NCBI RefSeq assembly: GCF_028372415.1
Contig: NC_092872.1
Location: 514,042,224 to 514,106,223, forward strand
Reading direction: 5' to 3'
Length of the DNA: 64,000 nucleotides
Source: Notamacropus eugenii
Lineage: Eukaryota > Chordata > Mammalia > Diprotodontia > Macropodidae
In this document: in pieces, positions 22,588 through 34,149 of the stretch
Layout: every line of letters starts with the position of its first letter
Numbering within the stretch: position 1 is the stretch's first letter
Notes under the pieces: model-generated
Told to the model about the DNA's origin: nothing
Seen by the model: only the letters and a program-made list of their open reading frames with translations
Databases searched by the model: none
Translations under genes and position numbers: made by a program

Positions 22588-23019
22588 ATGCTGGGAGCTG
22601 ATTGGAGAAAGTAGAATCCTCTTCCAGTTAAAGAGCTAACAGAAAGAACCATAACTTTGCCTTGTTCTCTAGCGTTAGCTTTAGCTTGGGAAAGAGGAAA
22701 CCCCTCAATGATTTGCCTTTGTTGCCCTTTTAGTATCTTTTACAAATTTAGAGAGCTGTAGCTGAGTAGCATTGCATAACCTGGTCTTAATGGAATTGAT
22801 TTCCACTGGAAAAAGATATTGCCTTAGCTCCTAGTCAAGGAAGCAGGCCTGCAAAGCTCTATAGATACCAGGGTTAAGTCTCCTCATTTCTAAAAGGAGC
22901 TTAACACTGCTTTAGGGATCTGGGAGTAGCTGAGAAATAGCTTTGTACAATAGGAGAATGGAGAGGCCCAGAATGAGTGGTTCTATCCAGCAGATAATGT
23001 GTGGTGTCAACCATTCCCT
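22588..23019. other. Unassigned DNA flanking the LDHA retrocopy
   Basis: No gene seen. It provides the left target site of the LDHA retrocopy. Confidence 0.4.
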
Positions 23020-24632
23020 AAAGAGATCACAGCCGGTGCGAGCTTGGGAGCAGCAACCTCTCATCTATCTCAGAACTTTCGCAGCCTGACCAGCTATCCC
23101 CCCAGCTACCCTCCAAAATGGCATCAACTGTCAAGGATCAGCTTATCTTGAATGTCCTAAAGGAGGACCAGGTTCCCCAGAACAAGATCACTGTTGTTGG
23201 GGTTGGTGCAGTTGGCATGGCATGTGCCATTAGTGTCTTAACAAAGGAATTGGCTGATGAACTTGCCCTAGTTGATGTAATAGAAGACAAACTAAAGGGA
23301 GAGATGATGGATCTCCAGCATGGCAGCCTTTTCCTCAAAACGCCAAAGATTGTTTCTGGAAAAGACTACAGTGTGACTGCAAACTCAAAGCTGGTCATTG
23401 TTACAGCTGGGGCACGTCAGCAAGAGGGAGAAAGTCGTCTTAATTTGGTTCAGCGTAATGTGAATATCTTTAAATTCATCATTCCTAATATTGTTAAATA
23501 CAGCCCTAATTGCAAGCTGCTTATTGTTTCCAATCCAGTGGATATTTTGACATATGTGGCCTGGAAGCTAAGTGGCTTTCCTAAAAAACGTGTTATTGGA
23601 AGTGGTTGCAATCTGGATTCTGCCCGTTTCCGTTACCTAATGGGGGAGAGACTTGGTGTGTCTCTAAAGAACCTTCATCCTTCTTTGGGAACTGATTCTG
23701 ATGCAGAAAATTGGAAAGATGTTCATAAACAGGTGGTTGAAAGTGCTTATGAGGTAATCAAACTGAAGGGCTACACTTCCTGGGCCGTTGGTTTGTCTGT
23801 GGCAGATCTGGCAGAAAGCATTATGAAGAATCTTAGGAGAGTGCATCCAATTTCCACCATGATTAACGGCCTATATGGCACTAAATAGGATGTCTTCCTT
23901 AGTGTCCCATGTGTCTTGGGGCAGAATGGCATTTCAGATGTGGTGAAGGTCAACCTGAATCCGGAGGAGGAGAGCCGTTTAAAGAAGAGTGCAGATACTC
24001 TTTGGGGAATCCAGAAGGAGCTGAAATTTTAAAGCCTTTGAATGTGCTGCCATAAAGAGAACAGGACAGGGGTTGAGGGGTTATGTATGATCTGCTTCTC
24101 AGATAGACCAAATCCTTCCTCTGATTAGCGACTAAACACCAGAAGTGTAAAACCTGTGAACACACTCTAGTTTCTTCCTAAAGTTAGATATGGGGAATAG
24201 AACCCTGTTGTAGTTTGCATATGATGCTGAATATGACCTGTATAGTCTCAGTGGTTGGTGTCAAGCAGAGCTAGTGGCCCACAGGTATATAAACTACCTG
24301 CTTTGTATATAGGTGCTACAAGTTCCCTTAGGTCCAGAAGACAACACTCCTGGATACAAAACACCATACAGCAGTAATTCTTTATTGATGCATTGATTAC
24401 CTTTGTGCCTCCCCTCCATTAGGGCACTACAGCATGGCCCCCATGTATCACCTTTCTAGAGGACCTGATTTTGTCTGCCTATATATATATATATCAATAG
24501 CTGTAAATTTCCATATTATATAAAAAGATCTGTATGTGTACAACAACACAACCAATTCCTCAAGTGTCATACTAACCCTAAATACTGAATAAACAACAAA
24601 TAACTGATAAAAAAAAAAAAGAGATCACAGCC
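23020..24632 (+). mobile_element. Retrocopy unit: LDHA cDNA with target duplications
   Basis: A perfect 15-bp direct repeat, aaagagatcacagcc, lies at 23020-23034 and 24618-24632 and encloses an intronless LDHA cDNA. It has about 83 bp of 5' UTR, the coding part, about 570 bp of 3' UTR, AATAAA near 24588 and a 12-base A tail ending at 24620. The site fits the L1 endonuclease preference (TTT/A on the opposite strand). This is a processed pseudogene made by L1 machinery. Confidence 0.96.
23118..24032 (+). pseudogene. LDHA: Processed LDHA (L-lactate dehydrogenase A) pseudogene
   Basis: LDH A interconverts pyruvate and lactate with NADH in the cytosol, as a tetramer. This copy starts ATG at 23118 (MASTVKDQL) and keeps the NAD-binding GVGAVGMA motif (residues about 28-35), the [18 protein letters not shown] segment and the [13 protein letters not shown] and [12 protein letters not shown] stretches. 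A premature TAG at 23886-23888 gives a 256-codon frame. Beyond it the original frame continues ([20 protein letters not shown]) to TAA at 24030-24032. About 29 codons (87 bp) are missing in frame at 23655-23660, between GERLGV and SLKNL. They include the catalytic His of the GEHGDSS loop. The A isoform is indicated by QNGISDVVK and KELKF at the C-terminus. It cannot be an active enzyme. Confidence 0.95.
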
Positions 24633-25560
24633 AACAAAGACCTATGGTTCAGAATCTTCATTTGCTCCAGGCACACGGGTTTGTCTTCTCACGTTCCTCA
24701 CTACTATAGGTCTACAGTTTTGTGTCTACACAATTCCTAAGGATATTCTGGAGGGATAGTGTGACTAAGATTTATGAATGGACTGTTATGCTACAATTAT
24801 CATTACTTTAGTAAATGTTTCATCATTAAAAGTTGATAGTGTCATCTTAACTAATTTGTTTAATGGGGAGCACACTGATGGGGTCTCAGAAATTACAGTT
24901 GCGAGTAGTAGAAAGATATGCATATATACATATATACACACATCTATATCTATGATCTATCTGTCTGTCTGCCTGTCTATCTACCTATCCTAAGAACAAT
25001 TTGTTATTAACATGGGTGCTCCTTTTGAGAACCATCCCAACCTGAAAGCATGGATTCAAGTGTGGTGAGTAAGACAGCCCCAACCCAGAATGAGAAGCAG
25101 CTGGAGAGAGTTTGAGGTTAGTGCCATACCCACTGTGGACTACACTAGTATTTCTGATTGTGATACAAAACTTCCTTTATTTGGGGAACAAGCAAGTGTG
25201 TTCACAAAAAAAGACTCTTTAGAACAAAGGTATGGTATAATGTTTCCATTATACTGGTGAAAACAAATTCTTTATTACAAATGATTTTCTACAACAAAAG
25301 GTGTCAGGCATGCTACCATGAAACTTCCTGATTGTGTAACAGTAGCTGAGATTTTTATAAGCGTTATCATTTTATCAAGAATCATCAAATCTCCTGCAAA
25401 TCCTCTCCCTTTCTCCTACCACAAACATGCTAATAATCTTCCAACAATAAACAAACAAATCCTTCAAATTTCAATCTATTTCCCAAAGCAAAAAACAATA
25501 TAAGAAAAGATTCAGAAATAAAAGTGAAAAGTATAGACTACTGTGTAAATAACACCTTAC
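24633..25560. other. Unassigned DNA with a TA/GT microsatellite
   Basis: Nothing recognised apart from the CATATA/CTGT/CTAT tract at 24915-24989. Confidence 0.45.
24915..24989. repeat. TATATAC and (CTGT/CTAT) microsatellite
   Basis: Short TATACA repeats followed by ATCTATCTGTCTGTCTGCC-type units. Confidence 0.88.
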
Positions 25561-25569
25561 TTTTCAAAA

Positions 25570-26605
25570 TGACTTTTATTTCAGTTTAATTCCTGATGAA
25601 TATTTCTACCCAGTTGTCTCATCACTATCTCAAACTCATCGTATCCATAATAAAACTCATTCTCCTTTCCTTTAAATGCATCTTTCCTCCTAACTTCCCT
25701 ATTTCCACCAATAACACAATTATCCTTCTAGTAACTGAGGTTTACCACCCCAGAGTCATACTCAACTTCTTACTCTTCCTTATTCAATCAATGGTCAAAT
25801 CCTGTCAATTTTGTTTCCATAACATCTCTCATATATGTTCCTTTTTCTCAAACTCACACAGCCACCAATCTGTTTCAAGGCTTCATCAGCTCTCTGCTGG
25901 CCTCCTAATTGTCCTTACCTCCAGGTTCTCCTCTCTCTAGTCTATCCTCCAAATAGTCATCAAATTTAAATTCTTCAAGTACAAATGTGATCATGCCACT
26001 CCCTTCTTCAAAAAGCTCCAAGGGCTTCTTATGGATTCTAGGAAAACCATAAACTCTCCTGTTTATCATTTAGAGTCCTTCCCAATCTGTCTTGAGCCTA
26101 CTTGTGAAGGTTTATTACATGTTACTCATCTTTATAAACTCTATGTTCCAGCCATATTGGTCTAGTCTGTGTATTTGGTACACAATATTCTGACTCTGAC
26201 TCTGTGCCTTTTCATGTCTATCTCTAAGAATTGGAACATTCTCTTTCTTCCCCTCAGCCTCTTAGAATCCATGACCACCTTTGAAGCTCAGTTCAACTAC
26301 TAACTTTTACTTAAAAACTCTTAGACTTACTGAAGAAGAGAAAACTTGATAGCACCAAGATTTGCTTCAGGCATGTCTAAAACCAAACGCATCCTTCATC
26401 ATCTTTACCAGAATCAGCTAACATTTCTGAGATGCTAATACCCCTCAATTACTTCTCAAATACATCTTTTATTACTCATGTGCATTCTATGATCAGATTT
26501 AAACTCCTTGAGAGCAGAGTCTGTTAGAGTTTGACTTTCCTATGCCTAGAAATCTAGTACAGTGCCCTGCACTTAGTAGGTGCTTAATAAATAAATGCTT
26601 ATTGG
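25570..26605 (+). repeat. L2 LINE, about 1 kb
   Basis: A long plus-strand L2: a C-terminal coding-like block ('gcttcatcagctctctgctg'), 'tgatcatgccactcccttct', 'tgaagctcagttcaactact', and the tail 'acagtgccctgcacttagta' with 'ggtgcttaataaataaatgc'. The open frame at 25596-25940 lies in this element and is not a host gene. Confidence 0.8.
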
Positions 26606-26639
26606 CCCATTGTTGCTAGTATACAAAAACATTTTCTTA

Positions 26640-27095
26640 CAACATCCTGAAAAAGGATTCTAAAACAACTATTATTATCCTCATTTTACAGAGTTAGAAA
26701 TTGAAATTCAGAGATGATTGTGCATTTAAAAAAATTACCACAAAATTATTTCTCAAATTTGAAGATTAGAACCACTAAAAAGTCATTGATTTGTTTACTC
26801 ATTCATTCAAAAATATTAAGGAAATGCATGAAACTGTTCATTACAGCTAGCACTTATACAATACCTTAGGGTTTACAAAGTACTTCATATATGTTATCTA
26901 ACTTGATCCTTTTAACACCTCTGTCATATTGCTACTATATGTCCATTTTACAGGTAAGGAAACCCAAAGTTGAGAGAGGTTCAATGACTTGCCCAGAGTC
27001 TCAAGCTAGGAGGTATTCGAAACAGGATTTGAAATCAGGTCCTGTTGTTTTCAAGTTCAACATTCTATACCCTCTGCTCCTGGGTGTATGTGCTC
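26640..27095 (-). mobile_element. MIR-type SINE(s), antisense
   Basis: 26660-26730 is a partial body ('ctcattttacagagttagaa'). 26840-27080 is a fuller copy ('agggtttacaaagtacttca', 'ccattttacaggtaaggaaa', 'ggatttgaaatcaggtcctg'). Confidence 0.7.
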
Positions 27096-27124
27096 TGGAA
27101 TGACACTGATGAATATCCCACAGT

Positions 27125-27365
27125 CCCCTCTGTGAAGGGGAGCAGTTTGGTACAGTGCAAGGAATATTGGCCTCGAATCCAAGATATTTAATCCACACTT
27201 GGACCCTTTATGATCATGGACAAGTTGCTTGCCCTCTCGGAATATCTGTTTCATCATCTGCAAATTGGGTCAAATGCTACCAACTTCACAGAGCAGGGGT
27301 GGAGGGATAGTTCTGTGAAACTTAGAATGCTACAGAAATATCAGTTATTGTTGTTATTATTATAA
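27125..27365 (+). mobile_element. MIR-type SINE
   Basis: Head 'gcagtttggtacagtgcaag', then 'tggacaagttgcttgccctc' and 'tgtttcatcatctgcaaatt', with a TTGTTGTTATTATTA tail. Confidence 0.7.
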
Positions 27366-27399
27366 TCTAGTAGAAAAGATAAGACATATGCTCACTCAC

Positions 27400-28690
27400 T
27401 AATATACTTCAGAATAAGTGCTATCAAAGAGGTCTCAAAAACATGCCAGAGGATTTGGGGAAGGCTAATAACTAGGACTAACAGAGAAGGCTTTATGGAA
27501 GAGGTGACATTTAAGCTGAGCCTTTCAGGCACTTTTTACCTGAAAAGAGAGCTGGTAGAATGCTGCAGAAGGCATTTCAGTGAAGAGGGAATGTATGATC
27601 AGAGGCACAGAGATAAGAAAGCTCAAGATGTGTTTATGAAGCAACACATATTTCATATTGGTTCTAGTGGAGGGTAAATATAGAGGAATAGTAGGAGAAA
27701 AGTCTAGGAAGATATGCTAGGGCTTCAAGTGTGTGTGTTTATCCTTCATTGCTGAAGAAGATCATGCCATCAGAGACGTGATGACATGACTTGCACTTGA
27801 CTTTGTTTTTTCTGAGTGAGGGAGGGCTGTGCAGGTCACAGCCTCACTTCTCCTCCAGAGCCATCTGAATCCAGTGACCAGATATTCATCAGGATGACTG
27901 GAGATGACCCAGGATGAGGCAATTGGGGTTAAGTGACTTGCCCAAGGTCACACAGCTAGTGAGTGCCAAATGTCTGAGGTGAGATTTGAACTCAGGTCCT
28001 CCTGACTCCTGCACTGGTGCTCTATCCACTGCACCACCTAAATGCCCCTAGGACTTCAAATGCAAGTCTAAGGAATGCAGACTTTATTAGGTAAATCATT
28101 GAAAGATTTTTGCACAGGGGAATGACATGGTTAGAATTGTGCTTCAGAAACATTAAATTGGATCCTGCTTATAGAATGAATTGGAGAAAGAAAAGACAAG
28201 ATTTTTAAAGACCAATCAGAAGACTGATGCAATATTCTGAGTTCCAATTTACAAAGGACTTGAACTGATATGAGGATATCAGGAGTGGAAAGGAGGACAG
28301 AGGTCAGATAACATTGTAAAGGAAATCAGAAAAGATTGGCTAGAGTTGGGGTAGGGACCGAATCAAAGAGAATTCTTATTTTGAGCCTGGGTAATCGGAA
28401 GAAAGTCAAGAGTGGGAAGCTGGTTCTCATAATGATGAATGATGAGTTTGAACTTAGACATGCTTGAAGCAAATCTTGGTGGTCTCAAGTCTTCACTTTT
28501 TCAGCAAGTAGTTAGAAATGCTGAATTGGAGTTTGGGAGAGTAGTCTTGACTAGAGATATAGATCTAGGAGTTATCTTCATAGAAAGCTCTGGAGATACA
28601 AGGAAAGGGGAAAAATAACATTACCAAGGAAAGGAGCATCAATGAGAGCAGAGGAGCAAGGATAGATGCCTTGGATCTTGGCCCCCTAGT
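27400..28690 (-). repeat. Antisense L2-type remnant containing a SINE
   Basis: 'ggaagaggtgacatttaagc' with 'tgagcctttcaggc' begins the antisense pattern. It resumes after the SINE with 'tttttgcacaggggaatgac' and 'ggagttatcttcatagaaag'. Continuity across the SINE is clear. Confidence 0.6.
27732..28047 (-). mobile_element. Marsupial tRNA-headed SINE with target duplication
   Basis: A 316-bp insertion flanked by ctagggcttcaagtg (27717-27731) and ctaggacttcaaatg (28048-28062), 13 of 15 identical. On the minus strand the tRNA-like head carries a box A match (TGGTGCAGTGG; plus-strand 28026-28036) and a box B match (GTTCAAATC; plus-strand 27983-27991), the pol III promoter. The body ('gatgactggagatgaccc' on plus, then 'agccatctgaatccagtgac') and the tail (gaaggataaaca on minus) recur at 59655-59815 and 61925-62145. 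Confidence 0.88.
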
Positions 28691-28720
28691 CATATAGTAA
28701 GGAATGGGAACATTTACAAC

Positions 28721-28910
28721 CAGGGTTCTTAACCTTTTTTATATCATTGTCTCATTTGGTAGTCTGGTAAAACCTATGAACCCATTATCAGAATAAGGTT
28801 TTTAAATAAGAAAAATAAAATACAAAAGATTACAAAAGGAAACAAAATATGTTGAAATACAGTCATCAAAATGTTTTCTAAAGGATCATGGATCTCCAGG
28901 TTAAGAATTT
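28721..28910 (+). mobile_element. hAT-like non-autonomous element
   Basis: About 190 bp starting cagggttcttaacctttt and ending ccaggttaagaatttg, imperfect inverted ends of a Charlie-type element. The interior 'ggtagtctggtaaaacctat' and 'tgttgaaatacagtcatcaa' is shared with the copy at 31810-31995. Target duplication not clear. Confidence 0.7.
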
Positions 28911-28999
28911 GCCAATTTAAGAAATGGGAGGAAAAAGAAAATCATCTTTATATTCCCAGTATCTAGCATAGTGCTATATTTATTAGATACTGAATAAAG

Positions 29000-29400
29000 T
29001 TTTATTCAAAGAATCAGAATCTTAGAACAGGGAAAGATATCAGAAATTGTTAACTCCAACCCATATCCATACAAGAATCCCCTCTTTAGTATTCCCAGCA
29101 CATGATCACAATTTTCATCCGATAACTTTCAGTAATGTTGGCTCCATCCCCTCCTGAGAAGCCAATGCCAGTTTTGGAAAGTTGAAAGCTTTTCCTTACA
29201 CAAAGACTAACATAGATTTCCTGCAACTTCCACCCAGTTGCTCCTAATCTGGTCTTCTAGGGCCAAGCAGAACAAGTCTATTTCTTCTTCCATTTGATAA
29301 CCTTCAAATACTTCCATATGGTACCCTTCTGCATCTCATCGCTTAAAGATTGCTATTATGTCCTTTTTCATTATTTCCTTATCTCCAAAATTTTATCTTC
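29000..29400 (+). repeat. CR1/L3-like LINE remnant
   Basis: 'cagaatcttagaacagggaa' then 'ttttccttacacaaagacta', 'cttccacccagttgctccta' and 'ggccaagcagaacaagtcta': a long, recognisable L3/CR1-type 3' region. Confidence 0.65.
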
Positions 29401-29478
29401 TTCAGGGGCTACTAAAAGGGAGAGTGGATAAAAGGAGGTAGTGGTCAGAATCAATACAGACTTTTGAGGAGGGATAGC

Positions 29479-29552
29479 AAGAGAAGAGAGAGAGAGAGAG
29501 ACAGAGAGAGAGACAGACAGACAGAGAGACAGAAACAGAGACAGACAGACAA
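29479..29552. repeat. (GA)n/(GACA)n microsatellite
   Basis: GA and GACA units. On the minus strand this gives a spurious Ser/Leu/Cys/Val-rich open frame. Confidence 0.93.
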
Positions 29553-29584
29553 GTAAAAACTGTAGAGAAGGAAATACACAGAGT

Positions 29585-31085
29585 CAATAATCAGTCCTGT
29601 GAATGTGAATGGGATGAACTTACCCATAACATGGAAATGGATAACAGAATAGATTAAAAACCGGAATCCAACAATATGTTGATTACAAGAAACACACTTA
29701 AAATAGAGAAATACACAAAGAGTAAAAATACGAAGGTAGAACAGAACCTATTATATTTTGGCTGAGGTAAAAAAAAAAAAGAAATGCAAGGGACAAAGGA
29801 AAAACAAAAACAAACTGAAGAAAATTGAATGGGAATAGAAAATATACCTTTTACTCTGCTCTACATGGAACCTTCACAAAAAATTGACCATATATTAGGA
29901 CATAAAATTCTCACAACCAAATGCAGAAAAGCAGAAATATTAAATGCATTCTTTTCAGATCATAAGGATGTAGTCAAGGTAGTACTTAGGAAAAAATTTA
30001 TATCTCTAAAAACTAATATCAATAAAATAGAGAAAGAAGAGATCAATGAATTAGGCATGTAGTTTCTATTTAAAACCATGAGCAAGCATTGTCTGTAGTG
30101 GAGATAAGCAAGAAGCCTTTCCAATAAGATCAGGTGTGAAGCAAGGATACCCATTATTGCCACTATTACTCAATATTGTTCTAAAAATGCTAGCTATCTA
30201 CACATATAAAAATGCTTTCACACCCTATTGACAAGAGAAATGCAAATTAAAATAAATCTGAGGTACCTACTTCACACTTATCAGATTGGCTAACATAACA
30301 GAAAAGGAAAATGAAAAATGTTGAAGGGGATGTAGAAAAATAGGGACACTAATGCATTGTTGATGGAGTTGTCAATTGATCCAACCATCCTGAAGAACAA
30401 TTTGGAAGTACTCTCAAAAGGCCATATAACTATGCATACTCTTTGACCTAGAGATACTAAGCCTGTATCCCAAAGAAATCAAATAAAAAGGAAAAGGACC
30501 TACATGCAGAATGATATTTATGGCAGCTCTTTTTGTGGGGGCAAAGAATTAGAAAGTGAGGGGATGCCCATCAATTGGAGGGGGTGTGACTAAACAAGTT
30601 GTGGTATATTATTGAGATGGAATACTGCTGTGGTATAAGAAATGAGAAGCAGGATGGTTTCAGAAAAACCTGAGAAGACTTACATGAACTGACACAAAGT
30701 GAAATTAGCTGGGCTAGGGAAACATTTTACACAGTAACACCAATATTGCATGATGATTAACTGTGAATAACTCGGCTATTCTCTGTAATGCAATAATCCA
30801 AAACAATTCCAAGGTACTTATGATGAAAATGATACCTGCCTCCAGAGAAAGAACTGATGCAGTCTGAATGCAGATTAAAGCATACTGTTGTTTCTTTCTT
30901 TATTATTTGGGGGTGGTGGTGCGTTTGTCTGTTTTTTTTTCTTTTGTAATATGGCTAATATGGAAATGGTTTGCATGACTACACATGTATAATCTATATT
31001 AAATTGCTTGCCTCCTTAAGGAGGGGCAAAGGGAAAAAGGAAAAGAATTTGGAACTCAAAATTTTAAAAAATGTTAGTTTTTTAT
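29585..31085 (+). mobile_element. L1 with internal deletions
   Basis: Plus-strand order: the endonuclease start (VNVNGMNLPITWKW-like, then CLQETHLK-like with a stop, 29600-29700), SQKIDHILGHKILTTK and FFSDHK (29880-29965), a short reverse transcriptase piece (gtgtgaagcaaggatacc, about 30133-30195), then directly the C-terminal and 3' UTR part (30215-31085). Normal L1 would need over 3 kb between these points, so at least two large internal deletions occurred. Confidence 0.8.
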
Positions 31086-31809
31086 TTACATGTAATTGAT
31101 GAAAAAAAGAAAATAGTACTCTGAATGGAGATTTTTATTCAGTGATCAATGAATTAACATACAACTGGAGGAACTGAATCACTTTAGTGATGATTATGTT
31201 GTTGTTATAGGCAAAATGAAAACACATGATAACTGAATGAAAGCTAGGCTCACAGGAAGTCCTTGGAAAAGCAAAAGAGTTGGTGTAGTTGGTTTCATTG
31301 TGGATCCAAAGGTGATAAGTGTTACCATTTCATTTCATTGAACATTTTTAATCAACTAACCTTGAAATGAATAAGAAGAACATTAATAAAAAAATGACCA
31401 CCTCCAAGATAATTTTAGAGATGCACCATTACCTGTCACCAAGGTTAAAAATAAATGGAAATTATATAAAGAATTTAATAAGAGCCTATAAACCAAATCA
31501 ACATACACTGTTGCTTTGTAACTTCAATGAAAAGATATGTATGAGATGCTGAAAAAATGTGATTCAATATTAAGAAATTAAAGAGGCCAGAGACTTATAG
31601 ACTATTCAGAAATCAGATGCCTGTATATTATAAATAATTTACTGAAGAAGAAAGCTAGAAGGCACTTACAATATGAAACCTGGAAGAATATCTCTCAAAC
31701 TCAAATTTTCATCCCACAAAAAAAGAAACTAATGGTATCTTAACAGATAGAATGGACTGGATATTGATGCGAAAATGATTCCTGCAATAAAATGATCAAT
31801 TAGTTAGAA

Positions 31810-31995
31810 CAATGTTTCTTAATTTTATTTCATGAGTTTCTTTGGCAGTCTGATGAAACTGATGGATCTGTTCTCATAATAATGTTTTTAAATGTATAAA
31901 ATAAAGCACATAGAATTATAAAGGAAACCAATTATATTGAAATGCAGTTATAATTTTTTTAAAAAAATATTCGGATTACAGGTTAGGAATACCTG
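31810..31995 (+). mobile_element. hAT-like non-autonomous element inside the RTE
   Basis: Shares 'tttggcagtctgatgaaact' and 'ccaattatattgaaatgcag' with the element at 28721-28910. Its right end 'ggttaggaatacctg' matches the inverted end pattern. Confidence 0.68.
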
Positions 31996-33278
31996 ATAAT
32001 CCAAAGGTCAAAATTAATATGAATTTAGAGAGATAAAGGTAAGGTGATATTCCACATAAACATATGATTTCTAACATGATAATCAGATGACCAACTGATA
32101 CTGAAAAATAGAACTTGATAAAGGTGAAGATGTTAATGTCATGACCATTTTCTTTCTAAATTTAACTAATACCAAACAAAGAAAGACAAAGGACTGCAGG
32201 AACCACTTTAGTCTGCAAACTTATGTGCTTAACAAATAGGGAGCCACTGCAGTCAAAGACCACATCACTTTAGAATAGACACACATTTGTAAAATAATAT
32301 GGAAAAGAATGATGAAAGATTACAAGCAATATTCCCTCAGAAGCCTGCAAAAAGCAGGGGTGTCTTCAGAAGACTTATTGTGAGAATCAACTAAATTAAA
32401 TCATCCCCAAAACATTTTTAGATGCTTATCTAATGAATATAATACATATAATGGAAAATGGAACAGATTTTCCAGTGTTTCCATAACAATCTACTCTTAT
32501 CATTTATGAAAATGGAAAGATCATATTTTCACTCTAACACCTCCCCATATGATGAGGAAGAGGAATAGACTTTTAGAAGATAAAGATAAGAAGAATAACT
32601 GCCCAAAGAACAGATCTCTGCTGGTGGCGACCCAATTTTGACAGCACTGAGGGATCAATTTTCAATATAGTTCAAAATGGGGAAGACACCAAATGATTAG
32701 AAAAAGACAGATGGTCCTCCTGCAAAAACAGTACTGTGAAGAGGATATTATTAACTACTGACCCATACACTAACTTTTTTTCTTGTTTTTATCAAGACTT
32801 TATGAGAAGAAGCTACACATGTTTATGACAATTACGTATGTAATGAGTTCCTGTATGAGAAGGGACTACGAAGGGTGACCTGCTTGATTTTCTACAGCAA
32901 ATTACACCTTCACAGTCACATATGTGGCTAAAAATTTTAGAGATATTACTAGGTTGTTTGATGATCACACTCATTAAAAAACTTCTTTGATTTGGTAGTA
33001 CAAAGCACAGGCTCAAACATTCTCAAGTTGAATAAGACATGTTTCTTCCAAATGTTACTCTAATAAGGTCTTTCTTGACGGATGCAAAAGTAAAAATAAT
33101 GCAATCATTGGTCCTCTGATTATCAATATTAATCAAGACACAAAAGATGGAGGGGCAGATGCACCAAAGGTGTTTGCCACTATCCTGGAGGGTGTCCTGC
33201 ACAGAGTCAAAGAAAATTTCCTGTAAGTGGTGAATTCCTTCCAGTGTATCTCCTTTTGAAAAGTACTCTGCCTATTTG

Positions 33279-34149
33279 TTTTTGGCTTTTTAAAAAATAT
33301 AAATTTTATTTATTTTCAGTGTTCTACAATCATTACCATGTAACTTAGATTTTTTCCCCTCCCCCCCACCTCCACCCTCCCTCCCTGAGAGAGCATACAA
33401 TTTTATATAGGTTCTACACATACATTCCTATTGAATACATTTTCACTATAGTCATGCTGTGTAGAAGAATTATAATGAATGGGAGAAATCATATAACAAA
33501 CCAAAATGCAATACACACACACAAAAAGATCTGTTATATTCTGCAATTGAATTCCATAGTTCTTTCTCTGGATTTTGAAGGCATTTTGCCTTAAAAGACC
33601 ACTGGGAATGTTTTTAAGTCTTTGCATTGCTACAAAGATCCAAGTCTACTAGAAAAAGCTCTTGCACACTGTGGTCATTGCTATGCACAAGGTTCTCCTG
33701 GCTCTGCTCCTTTCACTCAGCATCAGATCATATAAGTCTTTCCGGGGCTCTCTGAAGTCTTCCTGTTCATCATTTCTTATAGCGCAATAGTATCCCATTA
33801 CATTCATATACCATAATTTATTCAGCCATTCCCCAATTGATGGGCATCCCCTTGATTTCCAGTTTTTGACCACCCCAAGATTGCTGCTATAAAAATTTTT
33901 TTACATGTGGGACCCTTTCCTACTTTTATGATCTCTTGGGGATACAGTCCCAGCAGTGATAATGCTGGGTTAAAGGGTATGTATATTTTTGTACCCCTTT
34001 GGGCATAGCTCCAAATTGCTCTCCAGAATGGTTGGATCAGCTTACAGCTCCATCAACAATGTATTAGTGTTCCAACTCTTTCGCATCCACTCCAACATTT
34101 ATCATCTTCCTGTTCTGTCATGTTTGCCAATCTGATAGGTGTGATGTGG
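33279..34149 (-). mobile_element. 5'-truncated L1 insertion with 16-bp target duplication
   Basis: gtactctgcctatttg occurs at 33263-33278 and 34150-34165. Between them is the 3' end of an L1 on the minus strand: 3' UTR, then the ORF2 C-terminus with EWLNKLWYMNVMGYYCAIRN and DLYDLMLSERSRARR (33830-33695). The oligo-A end lies on the left (plus-strand T-rich 33279-33296). It is inserted in the RTE element. Confidence 0.92.

Noticed and set aside
23118..23888. LDHA open frame as a functional gene
   Set aside because: No introns, poly-A tail, flanking target duplication, premature TAG and loss of the catalytic His loop show a processed pseudogene.
25596..25940. 114-codon open frame as host gene
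   Set aside because: Lies inside a recognisable L2 element.
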